This document shows, one piece after another, positions 46,627 through 56,203 of a DNA stretch of 64,000 nucleotides. The number at the start of each line of letters is the position of its first letter. The stretch's first letter is position 1. Position numbers and translations under genes: made by a program. Where the stretch lies: the NCBI RefSeq assembly GCF_021341785.1, contig NZ_JAJTTF010000005.1:1-64000 (forward strand), in the 5' to 3' direction. The notes beneath the pieces were generated by a model, which did no database searches, was not told the DNA's origin, and worked only from the letters and a program-made list of their open reading frames with translations. This DNA is from Microbacterium sp. Au-Mic1. Its GTDB lineage: Bacteria > Actinomycetota > Actinomycetes > Actinomycetales > Microbacteriaceae.

Positions 46627-48489
46627 TCAGCCCGCGGGCAGGTCGGCGCAGTCCGGGGTCGGCTCCTTGCCGTCCCAGCGGTCCAGGGTCCACTGCTCGA
46701 GCTGCGGCGTGAGGGGCGAGTCGGGCCCGACCAGCTCCACGTGCCCGAGTCCCGGGTAGGTGCGGTAGTCGATCGGGATCCCCGCGTCGCAGCGCGCCTG
46801 CACCCACTCATGCTGGATCGCCGGTTTGACGAGCGGATCCGCGAGGCCCTGAGCGACGAGCAGAGGGGCGGGGAACGGCCCGGTGGGCTCCTGCTTCTTG
46901 AGCTCGTCCCCGAACGGGCCGTCGAGCAGAGCGTTCGGGAAGATCTGGTTCGGCACCTGGCTGCCGCGCAGGATCGCCGCGAGCCCGTCGCGGCCGTTGA
47001 AGCAGAGCCCGCCGATGCGCTCCACAGGACCCGCGGATCCGGGGGTGAGGTTCTTCTCGACGTCGAGGGCGGGGAACACCTTGTCCCAGGTCGCCGCGAT
47101 GTACGCCGACACCGTCTTGCCCGCCGTCTCCGACTTGATGGCCTCGGCCAGCGCGTACAGGTTGGATGCCGGTGCGAACGCGGCGACGCCCTTGACCGTG
47201 AACTCCGGCGCGTACGACCCGGCGATCTGGCCGGTCCACAGCGACCCCTGGCCGCCCTGCGAGTGACCCCAGATCACGGTGTCGGTCGAGACCTTGAGCT
47301 CGCTGAAACCGAGCATGGCCTTGGAGGCGTCCCACACGTTGCGCGCTTCCGCGTCGCCCACGAGGTAGGGGTGCGGGCCCTTGGTGCCCAGGCCGATGTA
47401 GTCGCTCGTCACGGCGACCCAGCCGTGCTTCACGACCATGTCGACCATCGCCGTACCCGCACCGTCGGCGAACGGCGCGGCGCTGAGCGAGGGTGCACAG
47501 CCGGGGACCACGCCGACCGTGCCGTGCGAGACGGTGAGCAGCGGGAGCGGATCCGGCCCGGGGGTCGCAGGTGCGAGCACCGTGCCGCTGCTCACCGCCG
47601 GGGATCCGTCGGGATTCGTGGTCGTGTAGAGGATGCGCCAGGCCCTCGCCCCGGCGGGCACTCCGACGGTCATCGGCTCGGAGCGGATCAGCGCGCCGGC
47701 CTTCGACGGCACATCGGCGGGCGGCGTGTAGAAGGCGTCCGGCGCCGGCAGCGGAGTGCCGCCGAGCAGCACGCCGCTGCCCGCGGCGAGCGCGACCGCC
47801 AGGACGAGCGCGACGCTCGCCCCGATCGTGCGGAGCCAGCGCACCCCGCGGCGTCCGCCCGGGGCCGCGCGCCCGGAGGACCGTCGCCACAGCGCCCGCA
47901 CGAGAAGCTGCAGCCCGATGAAGACGAACCACGCGCCCACTCCGAGGCGGAACACGACCAGCGTCAGCACGGGCCAGAACACGGTGATCGCCGCGACCGC
48001 GAGCGTCGCGACGGCCGCGATGATCCCGGTGACGCGCTGATCCGCGCCGGGTCGGAGGGCGCGCACGGCGGTCGCCACGGCGAAGGCGACCAGCGCGACA
48101 GTGAGCAGCGTGGACAGCAGCGGCGCACCGGCGACCGGCCACAGCGCCATGCCCAGACCGAGCAGCACCAGCAGCACGCCGAGCACGCGCGAGACGATCA
48201 CGGCCGCCGGACGCGACCCGGATCCAGCGCCCTCACCGGGCTCGCCGGCGTCGCCCGCCGTGAGCAGCACGGCGAACCCCGCCAGCGCGATCCCGATCCC
48301 GGTGACCAATGCGATCGTCTGCACCGTCATCGACACGAGGAGGAAGACGACGCCGACCGCGGCGAGCGCGAGACCCAGCACGATGCGGATGGGCGTGCTC
48401 TGTCGCGCGATCATCGCGGACAGGCGACGGAACGATCCCGTGCACCCCTCGTGCGGTTCGGGCGCCGTTGCGGACTCGCTCGGAACCAC
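46627..48489 (-). CDS. Membrane-anchored secretory lipase-like alpha/beta hydrolase
   Basis: Protein of 620 aa. The N-terminal half (to about residue 210) has six or seven TM helices, resembling DUF308. The C-terminal half is a secretory-lipase (LIP) alpha/beta hydrolase: nucleophile GHSQGG, Asp in VAQGLADPL and His in GLGHVEL. GTG 48489 is chosen: GAAGGAG lies 5 nt upstream. The fusion of polytopic membrane domain and lipase domain is notable. Confidence 0.83.
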   Translation of the reverse strand: MVPSESATAPEPHEGCTGSFRRLSAMIARQSTPIRIVLGLALAAVGVVFLLVSMTVQTIALVTGIGIALAGFAVLLTAGDAGEPGEGAGSGSRPAAVIVSRVLGVLLVLLGLGMALWPVAGAPLLSTLLTVALVAFAVATAVRALRPGADQRVTGIIAAVATLAVAAITVFWPVLTLVVFRLGVGAWFVFIGLQLLVRALWRRSSGRAAPGGRRGVRWLRTIGASVALVLAVALAAGSGVLLGGTPLPAPDAFYTPPADVPSKAGALIRSEPMTVGVPAGARAWRILYTTTNPDGSPAVSSGTVLAPATPGPDPLPLLTVSHGTVGVVPGCAPSLSAAPFADGAGTAMVDMVVKHGWVAVTSDYIGLGTKGPHPYLVGDAEARNVWDASKAMLGFSELKVSTDTVIWGHSQGGQGSLWTGQIAGSYAPEFTVKGVAAFAPASNLYALAEAIKSETAGKTVSAYIAATWDKVFPALDVEKNLTPGSAGPVERIGGLCFNGRDGLAAILRGSQVPNQIFPNALLDGPFGDELKKQEPTGPFPAPLLVAQGLADPLVKPAIQHEWVQARCDAGIPIDYRTYPGLGHVELVGPDSPLTPQLEQWTLDRWDGKEPTPDCADLPAG

Positions 48490-48603
48490 GGCGTCTCCTT
48501 CGGCTCGCACCGCGGTCCGCGGCTGACGCCAGGGTAGCCGCGCACGGGTCGCCTGTGAAGCTCCTGTGACCGGTGCCGCCGGCCGCGTGGCCGCAGCAAC
48601 GAG

Positions 48604-48637
48604 AAAGGTCCCGGATCCTCTCGGATCCGGGACCTTT
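48604..48637 (-). terminator. Terminator after tRNA-Leu
   Basis: AAAGGTCCCGGATCC (48604-48618), loop TCTC, then GGATCCGGGACCTTT (48623-48637): a perfect 15-bp stem. It is just downstream of tRNA-Leu on the minus strand. Confidence 0.85.
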
Positions 48638-48644
48638 CCTTCTG

Positions 48645-48728
48645 TGCGCGAGGGGGGACTTGAACCCCCACGCCCTTGCAGGCACTGGCACCTGAAGCCA
48701 GCGCGTCTACCTATTCCGCCACTCGCGC
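48645..48728 (-). tRNA. tRNA-Leu (anticodon CAG)
   Basis: Minus-strand class II tRNA with acceptor GCGCGAG / CTCGCGC, anticodon loop TTCAGGT, a variable arm and T arm GGGTTCAAGTCCC. The CCA end is not encoded. Confidence 0.92.
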
Positions 48729-49034
48729 ATGTCGGTCCTCACGAACCAACCTCCCGAGAATATCACGCCCCGGGACCCGGTTCGAACCACGGCGCCGCAC
48801 CTGCAGGCCGCCCCATCCGCGAGACTGCATCTGCGTCGCGAGACAGCGCGATAGTCAAGCAGTCTCGTCACGGAGTTGCAGTCTCGCGGATCCGAGCCCC
48901 GCGGATCCGTGCCGCCGCGTCGGCCCGCCGCATCCCCGAGCACTTCAGGGTTTCCTGCGTATCGCGCCGTCCGGGGGTTCATTCAGGCCGTGTGGCTACG
49001 ATGGCCGTACCGATCGGTGAGCCATGGGAGCCCA
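48729..49034. other. Intergenic region between tRNA-Leu and fhaA
   Basis: About 300 bp without a supported gene. It holds the 73-bp hairpin at 48817 and a probable fhaA promoter with TACGAT at 48997-49002. The tRNA promoter must also lie here. Confidence 0.6.
48817..48889. repeat. 73-bp intergenic hairpin, CCGCGAGAC family (copy 3)
   Basis: Left arm CCGCGAGACTGCATCTGCG onward to TCGCGAGAC; right arm GTCTCGTCACGG to TGCAGTCTCGCGG. Loop about 17 nt. The ends and size equal those of 38385, with a diverged interior. Confidence 0.75.
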
Positions 49035-49763
49035 GTGGGACTACTAGACAGCTTTGAGAAGGGTCTCGAGCGCGCAGTGAACAGCGCGTTCGCGAAGACC
49101 TTCCGCAGCGGCATCCAGCCCGTGGAGATCGCTTCGGCCCTGCGCCGTGAGATGGACACGAAGGCCGCCGTCGTCAGTCGCGACCGCATCATCGTGCCGA
49201 GCACGTTCCTCGTGCATCTGAGCGGCGAGGATGCGACCGCCATGCACGGCCTCGGATCCGCTCTCACCGACGAGCTGCACGTCCTGGTCAAGGAGCACGC
49301 CCGCTCGCAGGGCTACAGCTTCTCCGGCCCCGTGAACATCGCGCTCGAGGCGGACGACAAGCTCGCCACCGGCACCGTGCGCGTGGAGTCCGCCTCGACC
49401 TCGACCGGCGGACGGGTCACCTGGCAGGCCGAGATCTCGACCGGCGGATCCCGGTACCCGCTCACGAAGGCCCGCACCGTCATCGGGCGCGGCAGCGACG
49501 CCGACATCACCATCTCCGACGCCGGTTCCAGCCGCAAGCACGCCGAGGTCCTGTGGGACGGCGACCACGCCATGCTCCGCGATCTGGGCTCGACCAACGG
49601 CACCAAGCTCAATGGCCAGCGCGTGCGCGAGGCGCAGCTCGAGAGCGGCATGGTCATCACGATCGGCCGCACGGACCTGACGTTCCAGGTCGTGCCCGTC
49701 GCTGCTCCTGCCCGCGGCGGCCGCGGCGACGACACGACCCGCGCGTTCGGGGTCACCCCGTGA
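49035..49763 (+). CDS. fhaA: FhaA: DUF3662 and FHA domain protein
   Basis: Forkhead-associated protein of 242 aa. The N-terminal DUF3662 domain has LERAVNSAFAKTFRSGIQPVEIASALRREMD; the FHA domain has GRGSDADITISD, SRKHAEV and DLGSTNGTKLNG, which binds phospho-threonine. It reads signals from the PknA/PknB kinases encoded downstream. GTG 49035 is chosen with GGGAG upstream; an in-frame extension is non-homologous. Confidence 0.93.
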   Translation: MGLLDSFEKGLERAVNSAFAKTFRSGIQPVEIASALRREMDTKAAVVSRDRIIVPSTFLVHLSGEDATAMHGLGSALTDELHVLVKEHARSQGYSFSGPVNIALEADDKLATGTVRVESASTSTGGRVTWQAEISTGGSRYPLTKARTVIGRGSDADITISDAGSSRKHAEVLWDGDHAMLRDLGSTNGTKLNGQRVREAQLESGMVITIGRTDLTFQVVPVAAPARGGRGDDTTRAFGVTP

Positions 49764-49806
49764 GTGCCTTCCGACAAACCTCAGGGATCAGTGAGGAGCT
49801 TTCGGC

Positions 49807-50322
49807 ATGAGTGAACTGACGCTCCTCCTGCTGCGCATCGGCTTCCTCGTGCTGATGTGGTTCTTCGTGTTCGCGGTCGTCTATTCGCTGCGCGCGGATC
49901 TCTTCGGCGTGCGCGTGCGCAAGCTGCCGCAGGCTCAGGCCGCAGCGGCGAGCGCTCCCGCGGCGAAGCCGGCGCCCGCGAAGCCCGCGGCCGCGCCGAA
50001 GGGCAAGCCGGGCGGCCCCGCCACCACGTCCACCGTCACGAAGCTCGTGATCACCTCGGGTCCGAAGGCGGGCCTCGAGGTGCCGCTCGGATCCGAGCCG
50101 ATGTCGATCGGCCGCTCCAGCGAGTCCGGTCTGGTGATCCGCGACGACTACACGTCCAGCCACCACGCGCGCCTGCTGCTGTGGGGCGAGGCATGGATGC
50201 TGCAGGACCTCGATTCCACCAACGGCACCTTCCTGAACGGCGAGCGCGTCGGCGCCCCGGTGCCCGTATCGATCGGCGCACCCATCAAGGTGGGCGCCAC
50301 CACGTTCGAGCTGCGGGCGTAA
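49807..50322 (+). CDS. fhaB: FhaB: membrane FHA domain protein
   Basis: FHA protein of 171 aa. An N-terminal TM helix lies at about residues 5-25, then a Pro/Ala linker, and an FHA domain with GRSSESGLVIRDDYTSSHHARL and DLDSTNGTFLNG. It is the membrane partner in the FhaA-FhaB-PstP-kinase cluster. RBS GAGGAG upstream. Confidence 0.93.
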   Translation: MSELTLLLLRIGFLVLMWFFVFAVVYSLRADLFGVRVRKLPQAQAAAASAPAAKPAPAKPAAAPKGKPGGPATTSTVTKLVITSGPKAGLEVPLGSEPMSIGRSSESGLVIRDDYTSSHHARLLLWGEAWMLQDLDSTNGTFLNGERVGAPVPVSIGAPIKVGATTFELRA

Positions 50323-50331
50323 CCGGCGACC

Positions 50332-51582
50332 ATGGTCTTCGAGGGCTCGAGCGCCGCGATCTCCCACACCGGGAAGGTCCGCTCCAACAACCAGGACTCC
50401 GGCTACGCCGGGGCCAACCTGTTCGTCGTCGCCGACGGCATGGGCGGCCACGCGGGCGGCGATGTCGCGAGCAGCATCGCGATCCATCGGCTGCAGAACC
50501 TCGATCACGCGTACCCCTCGACCATGGATGCGGAGGCCTCGCTGCAGGCGGCCGCGACGACGGCCGCGGGCGACATGATCCGCGCCGTCAAGGACCGTCC
50601 GGAGCTCGCCGGCCTCGGCACCACGCTCGATGCGATCATCATGGTCGACGACTACGCGGTCATCGGCCACATCGGCGACTCGCGCATCTACCTCTACCGC
50701 GACGAGACGCTCACCCAGATCACCACCGACCACACGTTCGTGCAGCGTCTGGTCGACTCCGGACGCATCACCCCGGAGGAGGCGCGGTACCACCCGCGCC
50801 GCTCGGTGCTGATGCGCGTGCTCAGCGACATGGACGCGGATCCCGAGCTCGACATGTTCGTCATGCCGACCCAGCCCGGCGACCGCTGGCTGCTGTGCTC
50901 CGACGGCCTGAGCGGCGTGGTCGACGAGGCGCACATGCAGAAGGCACTGCGACTCGGCATGGCGCCGGGGCGCACCGCGGACGGCCTCCTGAGGTACGCC
51001 CTCGACGGGGGCGCCCCCGACAACGTCACGATCGTGATCGTCGATGTCGGCGGGCAGCACCCTGTGCTCTCCGGATCCGCCACGGTCGTCGGCGCGGCGG
51101 CGAATCCGCAGGGCATCGTCGTGCCCGCGGCCCGCCCCGCGCGCCCCAGCTGGCTGCACCCGGTGCGCCAGGCGGCGAACGAGCCCACGCACTTCGAGCC
51201 CGCGGCCGACTACCTCGAGGAGCTCATCGAAGAGGACCACCGCCGTGCGGTGCGCCGGCGGATCGGCTGGATCACCGGCCTCATCGTCGTGATCGCGCTC
51301 ATGACGGCCGCGCTGTTCGGCGCCTACGCCTGGACCCAGACGCGCTACTTCGTCGGTGTCGGCGCCGATACGGGCACCGTCGTGATCTACCAGGGCATCC
51401 AGCAGGATCTCGGGCCCATCTCGCTCTCGCACGTCTACGAGGACACCGGGATCAAGGTCTCCGACCTGCCCGCGTTCTATCAGTCGGCCGTCAAGGAGAC
51501 CACCAGCGCCAGCACCCTGGCCGCCGCGCAGACGACCGTCGACAGCCTCCGTGCCGCCGCGGGGACGGGGAAGACGCCATGA
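50332..51582 (+). CDS. pstP: PP2C-family Ser/Thr phosphatase
   Basis: PstP/Stp-type phosphatase of 416 aa. The PP2C motifs VADGMGGHAGGDVAS, GDSRIYLYR and LCSDGLSGV hold the metal-binding Asps. Near residue 310 a TM helix (IGWITGLIVVIALMTAALFGAYAW) leads to a short extracytoplasmic domain. It reverses PknA/PknB phosphorylation. Confidence 0.95.
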   Translation: MVFEGSSAAISHTGKVRSNNQDSGYAGANLFVVADGMGGHAGGDVASSIAIHRLQNLDHAYPSTMDAEASLQAAATTAAGDMIRAVKDRPELAGLGTTLDAIIMVDDYAVIGHIGDSRIYLYRDETLTQITTDHTFVQRLVDSGRITPEEARYHPRRSVLMRVLSDMDADPELDMFVMPTQPGDRWLLCSDGLSGVVDEAHMQKALRLGMAPGRTADGLLRYALDGGAPDNVTIVIVDVGGQHPVLSGSATVVGAAANPQGIVVPAARPARPSWLHPVRQAANEPTHFEPAADYLEELIEEDHRRAVRRRIGWITGLIVVIALMTAALFGAYAWTQTRYFVGVGADTGTVVIYQGIQQDLGPISLSHVYEDTGIKVSDLPAFYQSAVKETTSASTLAAAQTTVDSLRAAAGTGKTP

Positions 51583-52967
51583 CCGCCACCGCGCCCGCTC
51601 ACGACGTCGCGGCCGACACGGCCGTGCTCCGCGCCCTGCGCCGCATCCGCGGTCCGCAGACGCAGCGCAACCGCGAGTTCTGGCTGCTGCTGTTCGCCGT
51701 GATCGTCGCGGGCGCGGCGCTCACGCTCGTGCAGCTGGGCGCGCTCGGCCGCATCGACCCGATGATCCTGCTGATCGGCGGGGGTCTCGCCGTGCTCGTG
51801 TTCGCGCTGCACATCACGCTGCGCTTCGTCGCGAGCGATGCGGATCCGTTCGTGCTTCCGATCGCGACGCTGCTCACCGGTGTCGGCATCGCCGAGATCT
51901 ACCGCATCGACATCGCGAACCACGACACCGGCTGGAACGCGTCCTCGAACAAGCAGCTCATGTGGATGGCGATCTCGGTGGTCGGCGCGATCCTGCTGGT
52001 GAGCCTGCTGCGCAACTACCGCGTGCTGTACAAGTACACGTACCTCTCGGGCCTGACCGGCATCGTGCTGCTGGTCCTGCCCTTCATCCCCGGCCTGAAG
52101 GCCGAGGCGAACGCGGACGTGTGGATCTCGATCGGCGGGCTCGGGTTCCAGCCGGGCGAGCTCTCGAAGATCTTCCTCGCGATCTTCTTCGCCGGGTACC
52201 TCGTGCGCACCCGGGAGAGCCTCTCGTCCGTGGGCAAGCGGTTCGCGGGCATCACCTGGCCGCGCATGCGCGAACTCGGTCCGGTGATCGTCGTGTGGCT
52301 CATCTCGCTCGCCATCATCGTCGCCCAGCACGACCTCGGCACGGGTGTGCTCATCTTCGGCATGTTCATCGTGATGCTCTACGTCGCGACGGGCAAGACC
52401 AGCTGGGTCCTCATCGGCGTGGTGGGCGTCGTGATCGGCGTCGCCGTCGTCGCGCAGTTCCTCACCTACGTGCAGAACCGCTTCAACACGTGGATCAACG
52501 CGTTCGACCCCGACCTCATGGAGAACCAGAGCTACCAGCTGACGCAGGGCATCTTCGGCCTCGCGCACGGCGGGCTGCTCGGCACCGGACTCGGCCAGGG
52601 ACGCCCCCAGATCACCCCCGTCGCGGAGAGCGACTTCATCATCACCAGCCTCGGCGAGGAGATCGGCCTCATCGGCCTGTTCGCGCTGCTGTGCCTGTAC
52701 ATGGTGTTCGTCAGCCGTGGACTGCGCATCGGCGTCGCCGGCCAGGACGACTTCGGCAAGCTCCTCGCCGTCGGCGTCTCGTTCACGATCGGACTGCAGG
52801 TGTTCATCATGGTCGGCGGCGTCACCCGCGTGATCCCCCTCACCGGCCTCACCACGCCGTTCCTCGCCGCGGGCGGATCCTCCCTGATCGCCAACTGGCT
52901 GATCGTGGGCCTGCTGCTGCGGATCTCCGACGGCGTGCGCCGACAGCCCAGGGTGGTGATCGGATGA
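51579..52967 (+). CDS. rodA: RodA/FtsW-family peptidoglycan glycosyltransferase
   Basis: SEDS glycosyltransferase of 462 aa with about ten TM helices. FQPGELSKI, AQHDLGTGVLIFGMFIVMLYVA, and VIPLTGLTTPFLAAGGSSLIANW are SEDS motifs. Start ATG overlaps the pstP stop; the following PBP overlaps by 4 bp. It polymerises lipid II during wall growth. Confidence 0.95.
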   Translation: MTATAPAHDVAADTAVLRALRRIRGPQTQRNREFWLLLFAVIVAGAALTLVQLGALGRIDPMILLIGGGLAVLVFALHITLRFVASDADPFVLPIATLLTGVGIAEIYRIDIANHDTGWNASSNKQLMWMAISVVGAILLVSLLRNYRVLYKYTYLSGLTGIVLLVLPFIPGLKAEANADVWISIGGLGFQPGELSKIFLAIFFAGYLVRTRESLSSVGKRFAGITWPRMRELGPVIVVWLISLAIIVAQHDLGTGVLIFGMFIVMLYVATGKTSWVLIGVVGVVIGVAVVAQFLTYVQNRFNTWINAFDPDLMENQSYQLTQGIFGLAHGGLLGTGLGQGRPQITPVAESDFIITSLGEEIGLIGLFALLCLYMVFVSRGLRIGVAGQDDFGKLLAVGVSFTIGLQVFIMVGGVTRVIPLTGLTTPFLAAGGSSLIANWLIVGLLLRISDGVRRQPRVVIG

Positions 52968-54427
52968 CCAAGGAGCTCCGTCGGATCAGCATCCTCGTGC
53001 TGGTCATGTTCCTCGCCCTGTTCGGTTCCGTGAGCTGGATCCAGGTCGTGCAAGCCGACGCCCTCTCGCAGAACGACGCGAACCGGCGCACGAAGCTGGA
53101 CAGCTACGAGATCCAGCGCGGGTCGATCATCGCCGGGGGCGCCCCGATCGCCACATCGACGCCGTCGAACGACATGTACTCGTTCCAGCGCGTCTACACC
53201 GATCCGCAGATGTGGTCCGCGGTCACCGGCTACTACAACCCCGCCCTGGGCAGCGCGACGGGCATCGAGAAGGCGATGAACAGCGAGCTCAGCGGCACGG
53301 GCGGCTCGCAGTTCCTGTCCTCGATCCAGCGCATCATCTCTGGTCAGCCGCAGAAGGGCGCCAACGTGGTGCTCTCGCTCGATCCCGCAGCGCAGAAGGC
53401 CGCCTACGACGCGCTGCAGGGGTATCAGGGAGCCGTGGTCGCGATCGAGCCGAAGACGGGCCGGATCCTCGCCATGGTGTCCACCCCGGGTTTCGACACG
53501 AACGGACTCGCCGTGCACGACTCGAAGGCCGCGAACGCGACCTATGACGGCCTCGTCGCCGACCCGAACAAGCCGCTGTCCAACCGTGCCATCGGCGGGA
53601 ACATGAACCCGCCCGGATCCACGTTCAAGCTCGTCGTCGCCGCCGCCGCGCTCGACTCCGGCAAGTACACGATGCAGTCGACGTTCCCGAACCCGGCCGC
53701 CTTCACCCTGCCGGGCACCAGCACCGCGGTGCACAACGCGTGGGGCGGCACGTGCCCGGGTGGCGACGGCCAGACCGTGAGCCTCGCCGACGCGATCCAG
53801 TACAGCTGCAACATCCCCATGGCGGAGCTGGCCGTGCAGCTCGGCGACAAGGCGATCCGCGCCTCCGCCGAGAAGTTCGGCTTCGGCCAGCAGTTCTCGC
53901 TGCCGCTGCAGTCGACCGCATCGACCTACCCGAAGAGCCTCTCGCCCGACAAGACGGGTCTGACCGGCTTCGGGCAGGGCGACGTGCGCGCGACGCCGCT
54001 GCAGATGGCCATGGTCTCGGCCGGCATCGCGAACGACGGCGTCGTGATGAACCCGCGCATGGTCGACCAGGTCGTCGGCGATGATCTGTCGGTGCAGAAG
54101 CAGTACGAGAACACGCAGTTCCAGCAGGCGATGACCCGCGAGCAGGCCGCGGCGATCACGGCGGCCATGCAGGCGTCGGTCTCAAGCGGCGCGGCGCAGG
54201 GTGCAAGAATAGACGGAGTCGACGTGGCCGGTAAGACGGGCACAGCGGAGAACGGTGACACGGACCCCTACACGCTGTGGTTCACCGGCTTCGCGCCCGC
54301 TTCGAACCCGGAGATCGCCGTTGCGGTCGTCGTCGAAGACGGCGGTGGGCAGGGACAATCCGGATCCGGTGATGCAATCGCATCACCGATTGCCAAGAAG
54401 GTCATGGAGGCGGTGCTGAAGAAATGA
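52964..54427 (+). CDS. pbpA: Penicillin-binding protein (transpeptidase), PbpA
   Basis: Class B penicillin-binding protein of 487 aa. TM anchor near residues 8-27. Active-site SxxK is Ser219-Thr-Phe-Lys222, SxN is SCN, and KTGT begins at Lys424. Cross-links the peptidoglycan made by RodA next to it. It overlaps the pknA start by 4 bp. Confidence 0.95.
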   Translation: MTKELRRISILVLVMFLALFGSVSWIQVVQADALSQNDANRRTKLDSYEIQRGSIIAGGAPIATSTPSNDMYSFQRVYTDPQMWSAVTGYYNPALGSATGIEKAMNSELSGTGGSQFLSSIQRIISGQPQKGANVVLSLDPAAQKAAYDALQGYQGAVVAIEPKTGRILAMVSTPGFDTNGLAVHDSKAANATYDGLVADPNKPLSNRAIGGNMNPPGSTFKLVVAAAALDSGKYTMQSTFPNPAAFTLPGTSTAVHNAWGGTCPGGDGQTVSLADAIQYSCNIPMAELAVQLGDKAIRASAEKFGFGQQFSLPLQSTASTYPKSLSPDKTGLTGFGQGDVRATPLQMAMVSAGIANDGVVMNPRMVDQVVGDDLSVQKQYENTQFQQAMTREQAAAITAAMQASVSSGAAQGARIDGVDVAGKTGTAENGDTDPYTLWFTGFAPASNPEIAVAVVVEDGGGQGQSGSGDAIASPIAKKVMEAVLKK

Positions 54428-56160
54428 GGCCGACGCAGGGTGTGCATTTCGGCGGTCGCTACGAGCTGCAGTCTCGGATCGCCATCGGCGGCATGGGCGA
54501 GGTGTGGGAGGCGACCGACCACGTCATCGGCCGGACCGTCGCGATCAAGATCCTCAAGGACGAGTACATGGGGGATCCTGGCTTCCTCGAGCGCTTCCGC
54601 GCCGAGGCCCGCCACGCGGCCCTGGTGAACCACGAGGGCATCGCGAGCGTCTTCGACTACGGCGAGGAGAACGGCTCCGCGTACCTCGTCATGGAGCTCG
54701 TTCCCGGCGAGGCCCTCTCGACCATCATCGAGCGCGAGGGCACCCTCAGCGCCGACAAGACCCTCGACATCGTCGCGCAGACCGCCTCCGCCCTGCAGGC
54801 CGCGCACGCCGCGGGTCTCGTGCACCGCGACATCAAGCCCGGCAACCTGCTGATCACGCCGGACGGCCGGGTCAAGATCACCGACTTCGGCATCGCCCGC
54901 ATCGCCGACCAGGTGCCTCTCACGGCCACCGGTCAGGTCATGGGCACCGTGCAGTACCTCTCGCCCGAGCAGGCGTCCGGGCACGCCGCGTCACCGGCCA
55001 CCGACATCTACTCGCTCGGCATCGTCGCGTACGAATGCCTGGCCGGGAAGCGCCCGTTCACGGGCGAGTCGCAGGTCGCGATCGCGATGGCGCAGATCAA
55101 CGACGCCCCGCCGCCGCTGCCCGCCACGGTGCCGCAGCCGGTGCAGAACCTGGTCATGGCGATGATCGCGAAGAAGCCGGCCGACCGGCCGAGCTCCGCC
55201 GCCACCGTCGCGCGCGCCGCGCAGGCGCTGCGCCGCGGCGACCTGAACTCCGCGGCCATCGCGGTACCCGCCGTCATCGCCGGCGTCGTGGGCGCCGGGG
55301 CGGTCGCGAGCTCCGACGACGCCATGACGCAGCTCATGGGTGCGACCCAGGGCGCGACCACGATCATGCCGACCACGGCGCAGATCCCGACCGAGGCCGA
55401 TGAGGCACCGGAGAAGAAGAAGCGCAGCCCGTGGACCTGGCCGCTGATCGCCCTCATCGCGCTGCTGATCATCGTGCTCGGCGGCACCGTCTGGGCGTTG
55501 CTGTCGAACCAGAAGGCCCCCGTGCCCGGCCCGTCGACGTCGTCGTCGGCTCCGGTCGTCACACCGACGAAGACGACGCCCGCACCGACGCCGACGTCTG
55601 ACACCGTCGCGCTCAGCACGCTCGGACTCATCGGCAAGACCGGCGACGAGGCCGTGCAGATCCTCAAGAACGCCGGCCTCGACGGGTCCTACTCGACGGG
55701 CGACAGCGCCCCGGCGCAGGACAAGGTCGGCACGGTCTACAGCACCGACCCCAGCGGCGGCAACGTCAAGAAGGGCACCTCGGTCAAGCTCACCGTGTAC
55801 GGCGACCTCGCTCCGATCGGCGCTCCCGACTCCGCTCCGAAGCTCGGCGGCCCGGCGATCGCGGGTCAGACCGTGCAGCTGAGCTGGGCCGGCTTCGTGT
55901 GCCCGAGCGGTACGGGCAACGTGTCGGGCTACGTGGTGACCCTCACCAACGCGACCTTCGTCGGCGACGGATCCCAGAAGACGTTCGACGCCGGCACGCT
56001 GAACGCGGAGGTCTCGATCGCGAACCAGCCCGGGGCTCAGGTCACCGCCACGTACATCGCGCTGTGCGGGGACAGCAAGCGCGAGAGCGGTCCGTCGCCG
56101 CAGATGGCGGATCCGATCCTGCCGGGCACCGGCCCGGTCACTCCGGCACCGACGCCCTGA
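54424..56160 (+). CDS. pknA: Ser/Thr protein kinase (PknA-like) with one PASTA domain
   Basis: Transmembrane kinase of 578 aa. GxGxxG is GGMGEV, the ATP-binding Lys is Lys42 (VAIKIL), the catalytic Asp is Asp136 in HRDIKPGNLL, and DFG is in KITDFGIAR. A TM helix follows near residues 340-360. Then one PASTA-like domain (LIGKTGDEAVQILKNAG). M. tuberculosis PknA lacks PASTA, so the assignment to PknA is by position. Confidence 0.93.
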   Translation: MRPTQGVHFGGRYELQSRIAIGGMGEVWEATDHVIGRTVAIKILKDEYMGDPGFLERFRAEARHAALVNHEGIASVFDYGEENGSAYLVMELVPGEALSTIIEREGTLSADKTLDIVAQTASALQAAHAAGLVHRDIKPGNLLITPDGRVKITDFGIARIADQVPLTATGQVMGTVQYLSPEQASGHAASPATDIYSLGIVAYECLAGKRPFTGESQVAIAMAQINDAPPPLPATVPQPVQNLVMAMIAKKPADRPSSAATVARAAQALRRGDLNSAAIAVPAVIAGVVGAGAVASSDDAMTQLMGATQGATTIMPTTAQIPTEADEAPEKKKRSPWTWPLIALIALLIIVLGGTVWALLSNQKAPVPGPSTSSSAPVVTPTKTTPAPTPTSDTVALSTLGLIGKTGDEAVQILKNAGLDGSYSTGDSAPAQDKVGTVYSTDPSGGNVKKGTSVKLTVYGDLAPIGAPDSAPKLGGPAIAGQTVQLSWAGFVCPSGTGNVSGYVVTLTNATFVGDGSQKTFDAGTLNAEVSIANQPGAQVTATYIALCGDSKRESGPSPQMADPILPGTGPVTPAPTP

Positions 56161-56203
56161 CGCCGGCCGAGCAGTACGAACGAGAGAACGAGGGGGGTCC
56201 TCT

